This document shows, in pieces, positions 12,259-21,737 of a stretch of 64,000 nucleotides of DNA. The notes under the pieces are model-generated. The model did not search any database and was not told the origin of the DNA. It saw only the letters and a program-made list of their open reading frames with translations. Both the position numbers and the translations under genes were made by a program. Each line of letters begins with the position of its first letter. The stretch's first letter is position 1. Source of the DNA: Loktanella sp. UBA3435 (lineage in GTDB: Bacteria > Pseudomonadota > Alphaproteobacteria > Rhodobacterales > Rhodobacteraceae); assembly GCA_002378665.1 (NCBI GenBank), contig DFSO01000020.1, positions 1 through 64,000 on the forward strand, written 5' to 3'.

Positions 12259-13373
12259 GGGGATGCCCTCTCAAAGAGGGTCGAGACGCCCTCGGTTTCG
12301 GTCACTTCTGCATATTGTGCACGTAGACCTAGTTCTGCAAAGAGTTCGGGGCCCGTGCCTGTCATAAAGGCTTGGCTGCCCAGCGCAAAAATTTCGTCAT
12401 ACAGGGCCGCGCGGCGGGTCGCGTCGAGGTGCGCTGCGACCTCGTCCAATAACAGGATCGGCGGCGCACCAAAGTCGCGGATCAATGCGCGGCCATTGGC
12501 GAGGATGAGACTAATGAGCAGCGCCTTTTGTTCGCCTGTGGAACAATCCTTCGCGTGCACACCTTTGTCGGCAAAAACCGCATCAAGATCGGCGCGGTGC
12601 GGCCCGACCAACGTGCGCCCTGCGGCCATATCGCGACTGCGACTAGCCGCAAAAGCGGCGGCGATAGCTTCGGGATCATGCGGCGCCTCAACTGCGGGAT
12701 CGGGGTGCATCAAGGTGAGTTCTGCCGTGGGAAAGGCGGTTTTTGTTGCGTCTTGGGCTGCCGTCAGTTCGTCAATCGCATTGCAGCGGTTGATATGGAT
12801 CTTCGCACCCGCTTCGGCCATTTGCCGTTCCAATGCGATATACCAATGGGCATCGCGCACCATGTCTTTGAGGAGGCGGTTCCGTTCACGCATTGCCTTT
12901 TCATAGCTCAGCACGGCCTCGGCATGGGTCGGCTTGAAGCTTAATGTCGTGCGGTCTAGGAAACGCCGACGACCCTCAGCCCCTTCGAGCCAAAGCCTGT
13001 CCATCGCGGGGACAAGCCAAAGAATTTTGGCGATGCGCCCTAGGGCCACTTGCGGCGCGGCTTTGCCGTCGATGCGAACTTGGCGAGAGGCTTGCGGTTC
13101 GGCCCATGTCTCAATCTCGTGAGTCTGGTGGCCCGACTGCAACTCGGCTTTGACCTTCCAGCCAAGCGCCTCTGGCCTGCGGATCAAATCGTCAGGCGAC
13201 GCTCTGCGAAACCCACGACCGGGGGACAGCAGAGACACAGCTTCCAAAAGATTGGTCTTGCCAGCGCCGTTAGGGCCATAAATGGCAACGGGACGACCGT
13301 CACAGGCCATCACGGCGCGTTTGTGCGACCGAAAATGAGAGAGGGTGAGATCAGATAAAGAAAGGGCCGACAT
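12255..13373 (-). CDS. recF: DNA replication and repair protein RecF
   Basis: SMC-like ATPase that loads RecA at single-strand gaps with RecO and RecR. 372 residues: Walker A GPNGAGKTNLLEA near residue 33, ABC-type signature STGEQKALLISL near 275, Walker B PPILLLDEVAAHLD near 305. Located between dnaN and the VOC gene as in the classic dnaA-dnaN-recF order. The gap to dnaN is 50 bases. Confidence 0.97.
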   Translation of the reverse strand: MSALSLSDLTLSHFRSHKRAVMACDGRPVAIYGPNGAGKTNLLEAVSLLSPGRGFRRASPDDLIRRPEALGWKVKAELQSGHQTHEIETWAEPQASRQVRIDGKAAPQVALGRIAKILWLVPAMDRLWLEGAEGRRRFLDRTTLSFKPTHAEAVLSYEKAMRERNRLLKDMVRDAHWYIALERQMAEAGAKIHINRCNAIDELTAAQDATKTAFPTAELTLMHPDPAVEAPHDPEAIAAAFAASRSRDMAAGRTLVGPHRADLDAVFADKGVHAKDCSTGEQKALLISLILANGRALIRDFGAPPILLLDEVAAHLDATRRAALYDEIFALGSQAFMTGTGPELFAELGLRAQYAEVTETEGVSTLFERASP

Positions 13374-13423
13374 GCATCGACCCTTACTTGATTTCTGGCA
13401 TGACGAAAAGCGGCACGCCGACC

Positions 13424-14542
13424 TTAGACGCGCATTGGCATGACGACGTAGATCGCCGAAGTGTCATTGCCTTCGCGCATCAACGTCGGATCACCTGACG
13501 AATTAAACATGAAGACTGCGTTTTCACGGTCAACTTGGCTTGCGATTTCAAGCAGGTATTTTGCGTTAAAACCAATTTCGAGGTTCTCGTCGTTATAGGC
13601 CACAGCCAGTTCTTCCTCCGCAGCACCGCTATCAGGTGCATTGACGGAAAGGATGAGCTTGTCTTGGCTTAGCGACAGTTTCACAGCGCGGGACCGTTCG
13701 GACGAAACGGTGGCCACACGGTCAACGGCCTTTGCAAAATCAGCGGCGTCAACTTCGAGCTTGCGCGTATTGCCTTGCGGGATAACGCGCGTGTAATCGG
13801 GGAAAGTCCCATCGATAACCTTGGAGGTCAGCGTGATGTTTGGCGTCGCAAAGCGGATCTTTGTCTCGGACACAGACACAGCAATCTGCATGTCATCATC
13901 CTCAAGCAATTTGCGCAATTCACCGACAGTTTTGCGCGGCACGATTACACCAGCCATATCGCCAGCGCCTTGCGGCAAGTCAGCGTCGATGCGGGCCAAG
14001 CGGTGACCGTCCGTTGCCACGCAACGCAGCACCTTGCCGCCTTCGCTGTCAGCGACGTGCATGTAGACGCCGTTGAGGTAATAGCGGGTCTCTTCTGTCG
14101 AGATCGCGAATTTGGATTTGTCGAACAAACGGCGCAGCATCGGCGCAGGGGCCGAGAAGTTAGCGGCATATTCGGACGAGGCCATCACAGGGAAATCCTC
14201 TTTTGGCAATGTCGCCAAGGAGAAGTTCGAGCGGCCCGCTTCAATCGTCAAACGGCCTGTCGCACTTTCTTCGGTCAAAGTGACCAAAGAGCCGTCGGGC
14301 AATTTGCGGATAATTTCGTTCAGCGTCACGGCGGATACCGTGGTGGCACCAGCGCGGGTCACTTGCGCAGGCGCACGGTCCACAACTTCGATGTCCAAAT
14401 CAGTTGCGCGAAACTGGACGCTATCGCCCTCAGCCTCGATCAAGACGTTCGCCAAAATCGGAATCGTGTTGCGCCGCTCTACAACGGATTGGGCCTGTGC
14501 GACTGCCTTTAAGAGGCTTGCGCGTTCAATACTCAGTTTCAT
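13424..14542 (-). CDS. dnaN: DNA polymerase III sliding clamp (beta subunit)
   Basis: 372 residues, the usual clamp length, with three repeated clamp domains; the N-terminus MKLSIERASLLKA and the C-terminal MPMRV (clamp-loader and partner binding region) are typical. The open frame extends upstream to 14617, but the conserved start is the ATG at 14542 with GGAGC upstream. It follows dnaA after a 128-base gap that may carry its own promoter. Confidence 0.98.
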   Translation of the reverse strand: MKLSIERASLLKAVAQAQSVVERRNTIPILANVLIEAEGDSVQFRATDLDIEVVDRAPAQVTRAGATTVSAVTLNEIIRKLPDGSLVTLTEESATGRLTIEAGRSNFSLATLPKEDFPVMASSEYAANFSAPAPMLRRLFDKSKFAISTEETRYYLNGVYMHVADSEGGKVLRCVATDGHRLARIDADLPQGAGDMAGVIVPRKTVGELRKLLEDDDMQIAVSVSETKIRFATPNITLTSKVIDGTFPDYTRVIPQGNTRKLEVDAADFAKAVDRVATVSSERSRAVKLSLSQDKLILSVNAPDSGAAEEELAVAYNDENLEIGFNAKYLLEIASQVDRENAVFMFNSSGDPTLMREGNDTSAIYVVMPMRV

Positions 14543-14589
14543 TTCCCATGCTCCGCATATCGTGTTGGGCTTGTGCCTTCGGGACTGAA

Positions 14590-14617
14590 AAGCTACCGCA
14601 TTTCCAGCGCCTCGCAA
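14590..14617 (-). promoter_or_regulatory. Possible dnaN promoter
   Basis: On the minus strand TTGCGA (14612-14617) and TAGCTT (14590-14595) are spaced by 16 bases in the dnaA-dnaN gap. Both boxes are only moderate matches to the sigma-70 consensus. Confidence 0.3.
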
Positions 14618-14670
14618 GGGCTTTCGTCAGACTGTCGTAGAGTGTTGCTTTCGGGTCAAGGCTTTACGCC

Positions 14671-16014
14671 CTATTCCTCAAGTGCGCGACGCAACAATTC
14701 CAGATCATCCGCGATTTGGCTGTCTGTAATCCTCAACTCTTCGATGCGGCGCACACCGTGCATCACGGTTGTGTGGTCACGCCCACCAAAGCGGCGGCCA
14801 ATCTCGGGCAACGAACGGCTGGTCATCTGCTTTGCAAGATACATCGCAACCTGACGCGGGCGGGCATAGTTGCGCACGCGCTTTGGCCCGATCATCTCGG
14901 AGAGGCGAATGTTGTAATGTTCGGACACTTTGCGCTGAATTTCCTCGACGGTCACCTTACGATCAGAGGCTTTGAGCACGTCGGATAGGCAATCTTGCGT
15001 CAGTTCCAGCGTGATTTCGCGGCCGACGAGCGACGCAAAAGCGAACAAGCGGGTCAATGCCCCCTCAAGAACGCGGACGTTCGTTGAGATGCGGTGCGCG
15101 AGGAATTCCAAAACACCAGGCGCAATCGAAAGGCCAGGGTATTGGCCGCGGTACACTTCGACCTTTGACTGCAAGATGCCAAGGCGCAGTTCGTAGTCGG
15201 TTGGGTGCAAGTCAACGACAAGGCCGCTTTGCATCCGTGACTTAATCCGCTCTTCAAGGTCCTTGATCTCGCCAGGAGCGCGGTCAGCGGAAATGATGAT
15301 CTGTTTCTTGCCATCAACAAGGGCGTTGAAGGTGTGAAAGAATTCTTCCTGCGTGCTGTCTTTGCCCGCCATAAACTGCACGTCGTCCACCATCAGAACA
15401 TCAACAGAACGGAACATCTGTTTAAAATCCATCATCTTGCGATCACGCAAGGCGGTGATGAAACGGTACATGAACTGTTCCGCAGAGAGATAGAGGACGT
15501 TCAATTCTGGGCTACGGCGCTGCAATTCATGAGCAATCGCATGCATGAGGTGTGTTTTACCGAGACCTACGCCACCATAAAGAAACAGCGGGTTAAACGT
15601 CACGGGGCCGCCTTCGGCAACACGACGCGCTGCGGCATTGGCAAGCTCGTTCGGCTTACCGACAATAAAAGTGTCGAAGGTAAAACGTGCGTCAAGAGGC
15701 GAGCCTTGGATATCATCGACAGAGGTTGGCTTTGGTGCAGCGTTTGCCGAGGGCTTCGACGCAGTGCGAGCCGCGCCTGACGGCACAAAGGTCACGCGGT
15801 TTACAGATTTTCCAGCGCGATTGATCTGATAGATGATCTGTTCGCCAAAATTCTGCTGAACGTAATTTCCAATAAAGGTTGTGGGCACTTTGAATTTTGC
15901 CACGGTGCCAGACAGCTCGACGAATTCTAAAGGCTCAATCCAATTTGAAAAGTTATTGGCACCTACAGTTGCCTTCAAGCCGTCCAAAACCTTTGCCCAC
16001 ATGTCGTTCGTCAT
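14671..16014 (-). CDS. dnaA: Chromosomal replication initiator protein DnaA
   Basis: AAA+ initiator that opens the origin. 447 residues: domain I at the N-terminus (WAKVLDGLKATVGANNFSNW), Walker A GGVGLGKTHLMHA near residue 147, Walker B VLMVDDVQFM near 208, and the C-terminal DNA-binding helix-turn-helix with the signature GGRDHTTVMHGVRRIEEL. GGGAC lies just before the ATG at 16014. The 577-base upstream region is gene-free and rich in GANTC sites, consistent with cell-cycle control by methylation as known for dnaA in Caulobacter. Confidence 0.98.
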   Translation of the reverse strand: MTNDMWAKVLDGLKATVGANNFSNWIEPLEFVELSGTVAKFKVPTTFIGNYVQQNFGEQIIYQINRAGKSVNRVTFVPSGAARTASKPSANAAPKPTSVDDIQGSPLDARFTFDTFIVGKPNELANAAARRVAEGGPVTFNPLFLYGGVGLGKTHLMHAIAHELQRRSPELNVLYLSAEQFMYRFITALRDRKMMDFKQMFRSVDVLMVDDVQFMAGKDSTQEEFFHTFNALVDGKKQIIISADRAPGEIKDLEERIKSRMQSGLVVDLHPTDYELRLGILQSKVEVYRGQYPGLSIAPGVLEFLAHRISTNVRVLEGALTRLFAFASLVGREITLELTQDCLSDVLKASDRKVTVEEIQRKVSEHYNIRLSEMIGPKRVRNYARPRQVAMYLAKQMTSRSLPEIGRRFGGRDHTTVMHGVRRIEELRITDSQIADDLELLRRALEE

Positions 16015-16255
16015 TTTTGTCCCGTTTCTGCACTAACCAACCTCAGACCACGCGCAAAGCTCGCAGCTACTTTCCACATGCTCAATCGCACAAAACAACA
16101 GGTCGTCCGAGCAGTCGGTCTCGGGCGCGCCTGACTTGCGCAAAACTCTTGAGCCTTCATCAAAAAGGCCGGCGCAGGGCGCACGACAAAATCAATATCA
16201 GCAATCACGGGGCTAAGGACCTTCAAGTGAGCCTAAGCAGCACTCGACACAAACT

Positions 16256-16471
16256 GATTCCCTGATGCAAACGTCCTGCAACCAGTGAATCACCTTGCAT
16301 GAAAAGGCGGACAAACACGAACGGTGCAATGGGTAACCACTGCTGCTGTGACTGTCCGATTCCCCTCATGTCCCCCCGGAACGATGTGAATCGCTTGGGT
16401 AAGTTAGCAAGCTCTCAGCGGTGGCATCAACACAACATCGCGCTTGACTCGGGTGTTCGTGAAAAAGAATC
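16256..16471. promoter_or_regulatory. Cluster of six GANTC (CcrM-type methylation) sites upstream of dnaA
   Basis: GANTC occurs at 16256, 16287, 16358, 16388, 16446 and 16467, with a seventh at 16583. One site per roughly 256 bases is expected by chance, so six within 216 bases is a clear local excess; the preceding 240 bases next to dnaA contain none. In Caulobacter the methylation state of GANTC in the dnaA promoter modulates transcription; a similar role here is inferred. Confidence 0.55.
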
Positions 16472-16520
16472 TATGACCCCTTTGAAAAGATGCAAAAACT
16501 CATCAACGGCGGTCAGAAAA

Positions 16521-16549
16521 ACAAAAAGCGCGCTAGGGCTAGCGCGCTT
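16521..16549 (-). terminator. Intrinsic terminator of rpsT
   Basis: A GC-rich inverted repeat, AAGCGCGCTA (16526-16535) and TAGCGCGCTT (16540-16549), with a four-base loop, is followed on the minus strand by TTTTGTTTTT. It lies 43 bases after the rpsT stop. Confidence 0.85.
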
Positions 16550-16591
16550 CTTGACTTGTGTAATACGGCAACAGATTGCCGCGATTCTCGC

Positions 16592-16855
16592 TTATGCGAT
16601 AGCTTTTACGCGGGATGCCAGACGGGACATTTTACGTGCAGCCGTATTCTTGTGAACCACGCCTTTTGTGACGCCGCGCATCAACTCAGGTTGTGCAGCC
16701 TGCAATGCTTTTGCCGCAGCAGCTTGGTCGCCAGAAGCAATTGCTTCTTCTACAGCGCGCAAGAATGTACGGATACGCGAACGGCGCATTTTGTTGACTT
16801 GAAAACGTGCTTCGTTTTGACGGGCGCGTTTTTTAGCTTGTGGTGTATTTGCCAT
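16592..16855 (-). CDS. rpsT: 30S ribosomal protein S20
   Basis: 87-residue very basic protein with the S20 start [17 protein letters not shown] and the conserved region [18 protein letters not shown] at the end. It binds the 5' domain of 16S rRNA. GAGGGAAC precedes the ATG. A 6-bp hairpin (AGCCGG / CCGGCT, 16908-16929) lies in its leader; S20 autoregulates in E. coli but no mechanism can be shown here. The order rpsT-dnaA is characteristic of Rhodobacterales and relatives. Confidence 0.98.
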   Translation of the reverse strand: MANTPQAKKRARQNEARFQVNKMRRSRIRTFLRAVEEAIASGDQAAAAKALQAAQPELMRGVTKGVVHKNTAARKMSRLASRVKAIA

Positions 16856-17009
16856 GTCTCAGTTCCCTCTTTCGGGTCAATAAAAATTCATCTGCGCAAT
16901 TGGCCCGAGCCGGGTTTTGGGAACCGGCTGATTCTGGTCAAAGCGGACCTCACGCGCATGTATGGGCCTCTTTTAGGGCAATTGTGCCCCAAAGAAAACC
17001 CCAAATTGT

Positions 17010-17786
17010 TTAGCGGTCGCGAAACTGCGCTTCGCGTTTTTCCGAGAATGCAGACATGCCTTCTTTCTGATCTTCGGTCGCAAAGAGCGATTGGAACAGA
17101 CGGCGCTCGTAGTTCACACCTTCGGCCAAAGTTGTCTCAAAGGAACGATTTACGGCATCTTTCGCCGCAATCGCTGCAATTTGGGATTTCTCTGCAATCT
17201 TTTCAGCAGCCTGACGGGCCTCTGCTTGCAGTTTGGCCACAGGAACAACACGGCTCACAAGTCCACAGCGCTCCGCTTCGGCAGCATCCATGAAACGTCC
17301 AGTCAGGTTCATATCCATTGCTTTGGCCTTCCCAACGGAACGCGAAAGCCGCTGCGTGCCGCCAATGCCAGCAATGACGCCGAGGTTGATCTCTGGCTGG
17401 CCGAATTTTGCGTTGTCGGCTGCAATGATGAAATCGCACATCATCGCAAGTTCACAACCACCGCCCAATGCATAACCTGATACCGCGGCGATAATTGGTT
17501 TGCGGGTATTGTTAAATCGCGTGGTTTCCGCCGCGAAATAATTCTTTGTGTACATATCGACAAAGGATTTTTCGGCCATCTCATTGATGTCAGCCCCAGC
17601 GGCAAAAGCCTTTTCCGAGCCCGTAATAATAATGCAACGCACCTTGTCACTGGCATCGGCCTCTTCCAGCGCTGTGCACACTTCGGCCAGCAACTTGGCG
17701 TTGATCGCATTCAGCGCGTCGGGACGATTCAGCTTAATCGTTGCAATATAATCCGAGATTTCGACGATGATGGTATTAAATGCCAT
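17010..17786 (-). CDS. Enoyl-CoA hydratase
   Basis: 258-residue crotonase-family protein. The CoA-binding and oxyanion elements are visible ([35 protein letters not shown] with catalytic Glu, then [18 protein letters not shown] with the second Glu), matching short-chain enoyl-CoA hydratases that hydrate crotonyl-CoA in beta-oxidation. It sits between mutM and rpsT on the same strand as in other Rhodobacterales, with no other fatty-acid gene beside it. Confidence 0.92.
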   Translation of the reverse strand: MAFNTIIVEISDYIATIKLNRPDALNAINAKLLAEVCTALEEADASDKVRCIIITGSEKAFAAGADINEMAEKSFVDMYTKNYFAAETTRFNNTRKPIIAAVSGYALGGGCELAMMCDFIIAADNAKFGQPEINLGVIAGIGGTQRLSRSVGKAKAMDMNLTGRFMDAAEAERCGLVSRVVPVAKLQAEARQAAEKIAEKSQIAAIAAKDAVNRSFETTLAEGVNYERRLFQSLFATEDQKEGMSAFSEKREAQFRDR

Positions 17787-17848
17787 TTTTCAGTCCAAGT
17801 AGCCATGTTCAGACCTGACTGATTAACGAACCCAACCGCCGGATCAAG

Positions 17849-18700
17849 CTATCTTTGGCATTGCGCACAAAAGAAAGATGAACGTCCCGACTGCACGATT
17901 CGGGTTATTTTCGTTTCACACAAAGGTGTTGGGCAAGGATTTCCCTCTTGATCGTAGACCGCAAAGCTGTGCTGAAAATATCCCAACTCACCATCCGCTT
18001 TGCGGTAATCCTTAAGCGACGAGCCACCCGCCTCAATCGCTTCGTTCAAAACGTCACGAATAATAGGAACGAGAGATTCGACTTGCTTGCCACTTAATTC
18101 GCCAACTTTGCGTGCGGGATGAATACCCGCGCGGTAAAGCACCTCGCAAACGTAGATGTTTCCCAGACCACTAATGATATGCTGATCCAGAAGCGCTGTT
18201 TTGATTGGCGTTTTGCGTCCCTTGAGCCGCGCCTTCAGATACCCCCCATCGAATTCATTCCCCAATGGTTCGGGCCCCAAATCCTTGATCAGCCAGAAAT
18301 CTGATTCTTGGCCCGTCGCCATCAAATCCATCGCACCAAAGCGCCGCGCATCGTTAAACGTAATCCGAACCCCATTCGCCATATGGAAGACAACATGGTC
18401 GTGTTTGGCGGGTGTCGGGTGCGGATGATGAAACTCTCCAACGGTGTGCCCCGAAATTGTCATGCGGCCCGACATCCCAAGATGGACCAAGAGCGTCTCG
18501 CCGCTATCAAGGTCAGCCAGAATGTATTTCGACCGGCGTCGAAGCTGCAAAATCTGCTTTCCTGTCAAACGTTCAGCCATGCTTTCTGGAAATGGCCAAC
18601 GCAAATCTGGACGGTTTACCTCAGCAAGTTCAATCACAACCCCCTCCATAACGGGCGCTAAACCGCGACGAACCGTCTCGACCTCTGGTAATTCGGGCAT
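17849..18700 (-). CDS. mutM: Formamidopyrimidine-DNA glycosylase
   Basis: Base-excision repair bifunctional glycosylase/AP lyase for 8-oxoguanine and FapyG. 283 residues beginning [14 protein letters not shown], where Pro2 is the catalytic nucleophile after Met removal and Glu3 is essential. A C-terminal zinc finger is complete (CPTPLC...FFCAQCQR). The frame is open upstream to 18970, but that extension overlaps the divergent ubiE gene; the family start at 18700 is clear. Divergent from ubiE, with an 84-base shared promoter region. Confidence 0.97.
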   Translation of the reverse strand: MPELPEVETVRRGLAPVMEGVVIELAEVNRPDLRWPFPESMAERLTGKQILQLRRRSKYILADLDSGETLLVHLGMSGRMTISGHTVGEFHHPHPTPAKHDHVVFHMANGVRITFNDARRFGAMDLMATGQESDFWLIKDLGPEPLGNEFDGGYLKARLKGRKTPIKTALLDQHIISGLGNIYVCEVLYRAGIHPARKVGELSGKQVESLVPIIRDVLNEAIEAGGSSLKDYRKADGELGYFQHSFAVYDQEGNPCPTPLCETKITRIVQSGRSSFFCAQCQR

Positions 18701-18784
18701 GGGACACTTTCTATAACAGGCAGGGCGCGATATATGCGCTTCAAACCCTATTGTTGGGTGCAGCGCAAAGGACGACAAGCCCCG

Positions 18785-19528
18785 ATGAGCGAGAATACGA
18801 CACACTTTGGTTTTGAAACCGTTCGCGAAGATGAAAAAGCCGGCCGCGTGCAGGTTGTTTTCACCTCTGTGGCCAGTAAATACGACATTATGAATGATGT
18901 CATGTCTGTCGGCATACACCGCATCTGGAAAGAAGCGATGATGGATTGGCTTGCCCCACGCGCAGGTCAAAAGCTCTTGGATGTGGCTGGTGGCACTGGT
19001 GATGTCTCGTTTAAGTTCCTAGGTCGTGCGGGATCAGGCCACGCGATAGTTTGCGATATTACAGAATCAATGCTCGTTGCGGGCCGCCAACGCGCCGAAG
19101 CCGAAAGCATGTCGGGTAGCCTTGATTGGGTCGTTGGCGACGCAATGGCCCTGCCATTTGAGGACAACACGTTTGACGTCTATACGATCTCTTTTGGCAT
19201 CCGAAATGTGACCCGCCCGCAAGAGGCATTGAACGAGGCCTACCGCGTGCTTCGCCCTGGTGGTCGATTGATGGTATTAGAGTTTAGCCAATTGCCGAAT
19301 CCCATGATGCAAGCCGCCTATGACTCTTATTCATTCAACGTGATCCCGCAGATGGGACAGTTGATCGCGGGTGATCGCGACAGCTATCAGTATCTTGTTG
19401 AGTCGATCCGAAAATTTCCCAACCAAGAAACGTTCCTAGGCATGGTAAAAACCGCAGGATTTGGAAACGCGAAGTATCGCAACCTGTCGCTGGGCATCGC
19501 GGCACTGCATTCAGGGTGGAAACTCTAG
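18785..19528 (+). CDS. ubiE: Ubiquinone/menaquinone C-methyltransferase UbiE
   Basis: SAM-dependent methyltransferase of ubiquinone biosynthesis (2-polyprenyl-6-methoxy-1,4-benzoquinol C-methylation). 247 residues: the SAM motif [16 protein letters not shown] near residue 62, family signatures [17 protein letters not shown] and [29 protein letters not shown] precedes the ATG at 18785. ubiB begins one base after its stop, so the two form an operon as in many alphaproteobacteria. Confidence 0.97.
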   Translation: MSENTTHFGFETVREDEKAGRVQVVFTSVASKYDIMNDVMSVGIHRIWKEAMMDWLAPRAGQKLLDVAGGTGDVSFKFLGRAGSGHAIVCDITESMLVAGRQRAEAESMSGSLDWVVGDAMALPFEDNTFDVYTISFGIRNVTRPQEALNEAYRVLRPGGRLMVLEFSQLPNPMMQAAYDSYSFNVIPQMGQLIAGDRDSYQYLVESIRKFPNQETFLGMVKTAGFGNAKYRNLSLGIAALHSGWKL

Positions 19529-19529
19529 G

Positions 19530-21059
19530 ATGCGCGGACCTCACAATATCATTCGCTTGATCCGCACGGGTGCCACGCTTGAACGTACGGGCGCGATGAA
19601 GATCATCTTGCATGCGTTCGAAGTCGGACCCGTCCTGAGCGCATTTCTGCGTGCGGTCGTTTGGCCATTTCAATGGTTAGGTTATAAGGGTGACCTTTCC
19701 ATGCCACCTGCACCTCGCGCCCTTAATGCGCTTGGGCCCGCTTACATCAAGTTTGGGCAAATGCTCTCGACCCGACCCGACGTTGTCGGCGATGATTTCG
19801 CCAATCAGCTTCGTGTTCTGCAAGACAAGCTTCCTCCGTTTTCAATGGCAGAGGCAAAGGCAGAAATCCTCCGCGAACTCGGTCAGCCTGTTGAGACCTT
19901 GTTCAGCAGTTTCTCAGAGCCCGTCGCCGCAGCGTCCTTGGCACAAGTCCACAAGGCGCATCTTGCTGAAAACGGTGACGCTGTCGCGGTGAAGGTCCTT
20001 CGCCCGGGTATCGAGCGGGCGTTTAAGCGCGATATTGACGCCTTCTATTTTGCGGCGCGTACGATCGAGTTCTTGTCTCCCGCGTCGCGTAGACTGCGAC
20101 CGCTGGAAGTGATCAAGCATTTTGATGGGGTCGTCGCCGGCGAGCTTGACCTTAGGTTGGAAAGTTCGGCTGCGGCTGAATTCGCAGCAAACACGGAAGG
20201 CGACGAAGGCTTTGCCGTGCCGCGCATTCGTTGGCATCTTTCGGGGCGTCGTGTCATGACGCTCGACTGGGCAGAAGGTACGAGCATCGGCGACAACGCT
20301 GCCCTCGATGCAGCAGGCCACGACCGCACCGCCATTGCGACCCGCGTGCTTCAACTCTTCTTAAACCACGCCCTCAGAGACGGCTTTTTTCATGGCGACA
20401 TGCATCAAGGGAACCTAAAGGTTGCTGCGAACGGAGATGTCGTCGCCTATGATTTTGGCATCATGGGCCGCATCGATGAGTATACACGGCGGGTCTATGC
20501 GGAAATTCTCTTTGGCTTTATTCGCAAAGACTATCAGCGCGTTGCCGAGGTTCACTTTGAGGCAGGTTACGTTCCTGCCGACAAAGACGTTGATGAATTC
20601 GCGCGCGCCCTTCGGGCAGTTGGCGAGCCAATCTTTGGCATGGACGCGAGCCGCATTTCTATGGCGCGTTTACTCGCGTATCTTTTTGAAGTCACCGAAC
20701 GCTTTGGTATGGAGACACGTACCGAGCTCATTTTGCTTCAGCGGACGATGGTCGTTGTTGAGGGTGTTGCGCGTTCGCTTGATCCCAACATGAACATTTG
20801 GAAAGTCGCTCAACCCGTCGTTGAGGCATATATCAAAGAGTCAATTGGACCCAAGGCGCTCATGAAAGACTTAGTAAAGACCGCACGTATACTGTCCCGA
20901 TTTGGGCCGCTGCTCCCATCGATTGCGCAGGCGGCATTGATCCAGCAAAATAGCAACACGTCAGTTCAAACACCAAATCGCGGCATTGAGAAATTCGGGT
21001 GGGTCCTGGTGGGCGCCGGCATAACCAGCGCCCTGTTCTGGCTAACTATGTCATTGTGA
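19530..21059 (+). CDS. ubiB: UbiB-family atypical kinase for ubiquinone biosynthesis
   Basis: 509-residue ABC1/ADCK/UbiB protein kinase-like ATPase needed for CoQ assembly. The family's KxGQ element appears as YIKFGQMLSTRPD near residue 75, followed by VAVKVLRPG (ATP-binding Lys), HGDMHQGNL (catalytic loop) and VAYDFGIMG (metal-binding DFG). A C-terminal hydrophobic segment (FGWVLVGAGITSALFWL) anchors it to the inner membrane. Its last nine bases overlap the 3' end of convergent flgD. Confidence 0.96.
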   Translation: MRGPHNIIRLIRTGATLERTGAMKIILHAFEVGPVLSAFLRAVVWPFQWLGYKGDLSMPPAPRALNALGPAYIKFGQMLSTRPDVVGDDFANQLRVLQDKLPPFSMAEAKAEILRELGQPVETLFSSFSEPVAAASLAQVHKAHLAENGDAVAVKVLRPGIERAFKRDIDAFYFAARTIEFLSPASRRLRPLEVIKHFDGVVAGELDLRLESSAAAEFAANTEGDEGFAVPRIRWHLSGRRVMTLDWAEGTSIGDNAALDAAGHDRTAIATRVLQLFLNHALRDGFFHGDMHQGNLKVAANGDVVAYDFGIMGRIDEYTRRVYAEILFGFIRKDYQRVAEVHFEAGYVPADKDVDEFARALRAVGEPIFGMDASRISMARLLAYLFEVTERFGMETRTELILLQRTMVVVEGVARSLDPNMNIWKVAQPVVEAYIKESIGPKALMKDLVKTARILSRFGPLLPSIAQAALIQQNSNTSVQTPNRGIEKFGWVLVGAGITSALFWLTMSL

Positions 21060-21728
21060 TACGAGAGATGGGTCGCGAAGTGCGCTCACTTGATTGGATG
21101 ATATTGCGACGCCGCCACGGAGGATCAAAATCGTTTCCCCAGCTTGGCTCCGAACCTCAGTGATATTGCTGTAAACGTCGACTGGATCACGCGCCAAAAG
21201 CTCGCCATTGCCATAGCTCTCTATCTCAAAGCTATAAAGACCAGTCTCGCGAGGATATCCATTTGCGTCAATTCCGGTCCAAACAAATGGATCAGCGCTG
21301 ATAGGCACGTCAAATCGTTCAACTTCAACGCCGTCCGCATTGCTGACAATTATTTGAGCATTGTCAGCAATACTAACTGGATTGGGTGCAATCGTAATCG
21401 GATCCCCGTTAAAATATCCATTGGCGGGCGCCCGTGCCTCTTTTCCGACCCAAGCCGCCATTTGCGCCATACCGCTTGCCCCCATAATCTCCGCCAAACC
21501 TTCAAGCAAAGAATTGGTTTTCGCTTGTTGCTCCACCCCAGAGAATGTCGCGAGCTGAACCGCATAGTCAGAGGAATCGACCGGATTCAACGGATCCTGA
21601 TTCTGCATTTGGACCGTCAACATTTTCAAGAATGTTTCGAAGTCAGAACTTATCGCCTTGGCGCTAGATCCTGCCGCAGCGGTATTCCCTGTCGTAGCTT
21701 GTGAAAAGCTCTGTGAATTAATTTCCAT
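21051..21728 (-). CDS. flgD: Flagellar hook assembly (capping) protein FlgD
   Basis: 225 residues. The N-terminal FlgD motif is clear (FLKMLTVQMQNQDPLNPVD, then YAVQLATFSGVEQQ), followed by Ig/tudor-like beta domains. FlgD caps the growing hook and allows FlgE subunits to polymerise. It starts 10 bases after fliK and must be in the same operon. No flgE follows; instead the gene ends inside the ubiB stop region, so hook protein must be encoded elsewhere. Confidence 0.92.
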   Translation of the reverse strand: MEINSQSFSQATTGNTAAAGSSAKAISSDFETFLKMLTVQMQNQDPLNPVDSSDYAVQLATFSGVEQQAKTNSLLEGLAEIMGASGMAQMAAWVGKEARAPANGYFNGDPITIAPNPVSIADNAQIIVSNADGVEVERFDVPISADPFVWTGIDANGYPRETGLYSFEIESYGNGELLARDPVDVYSNITEVRSQAGETILILRGGVAISSNQVSALRDPSLVSQ

Positions 21729-21737
21729 CGTCTACCT

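Larger units (their letters stand above)
16015..16591. other. Gene-free region between rpsT and dnaA (dnaA regulatory region, possible origin)
   Basis: 577 bases without a plausible gene. It holds the rpsT terminator at its far end, six GANTC sites clustered at 16256-16471, and two loose DnaA-box-like 9-mers that match eight of nine positions of TTWTNCACA (CTTTCCACA at 16070-16078; CGTGAAAAA, reverse orientation, at 16458-16466). I find no perfect DnaA box or AT-rich unwinding element, so calling it oriC is not supported by what I can see. Confidence 0.6.

Noticed and set aside
16015..16591. Calling the rpsT-dnaA gap a replication origin
   Set aside because: Only two loose DnaA-box-like sequences and no AT-rich unwinding region are visible; in alphaproteobacteria the origin is often elsewhere. 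GC-skew analysis would decide.
16976..16989. Small hairpin (GGGCA / TGCCC) after the enoyl-CoA hydratase gene as terminator
   Set aside because: No T-tract follows on the minus strand.
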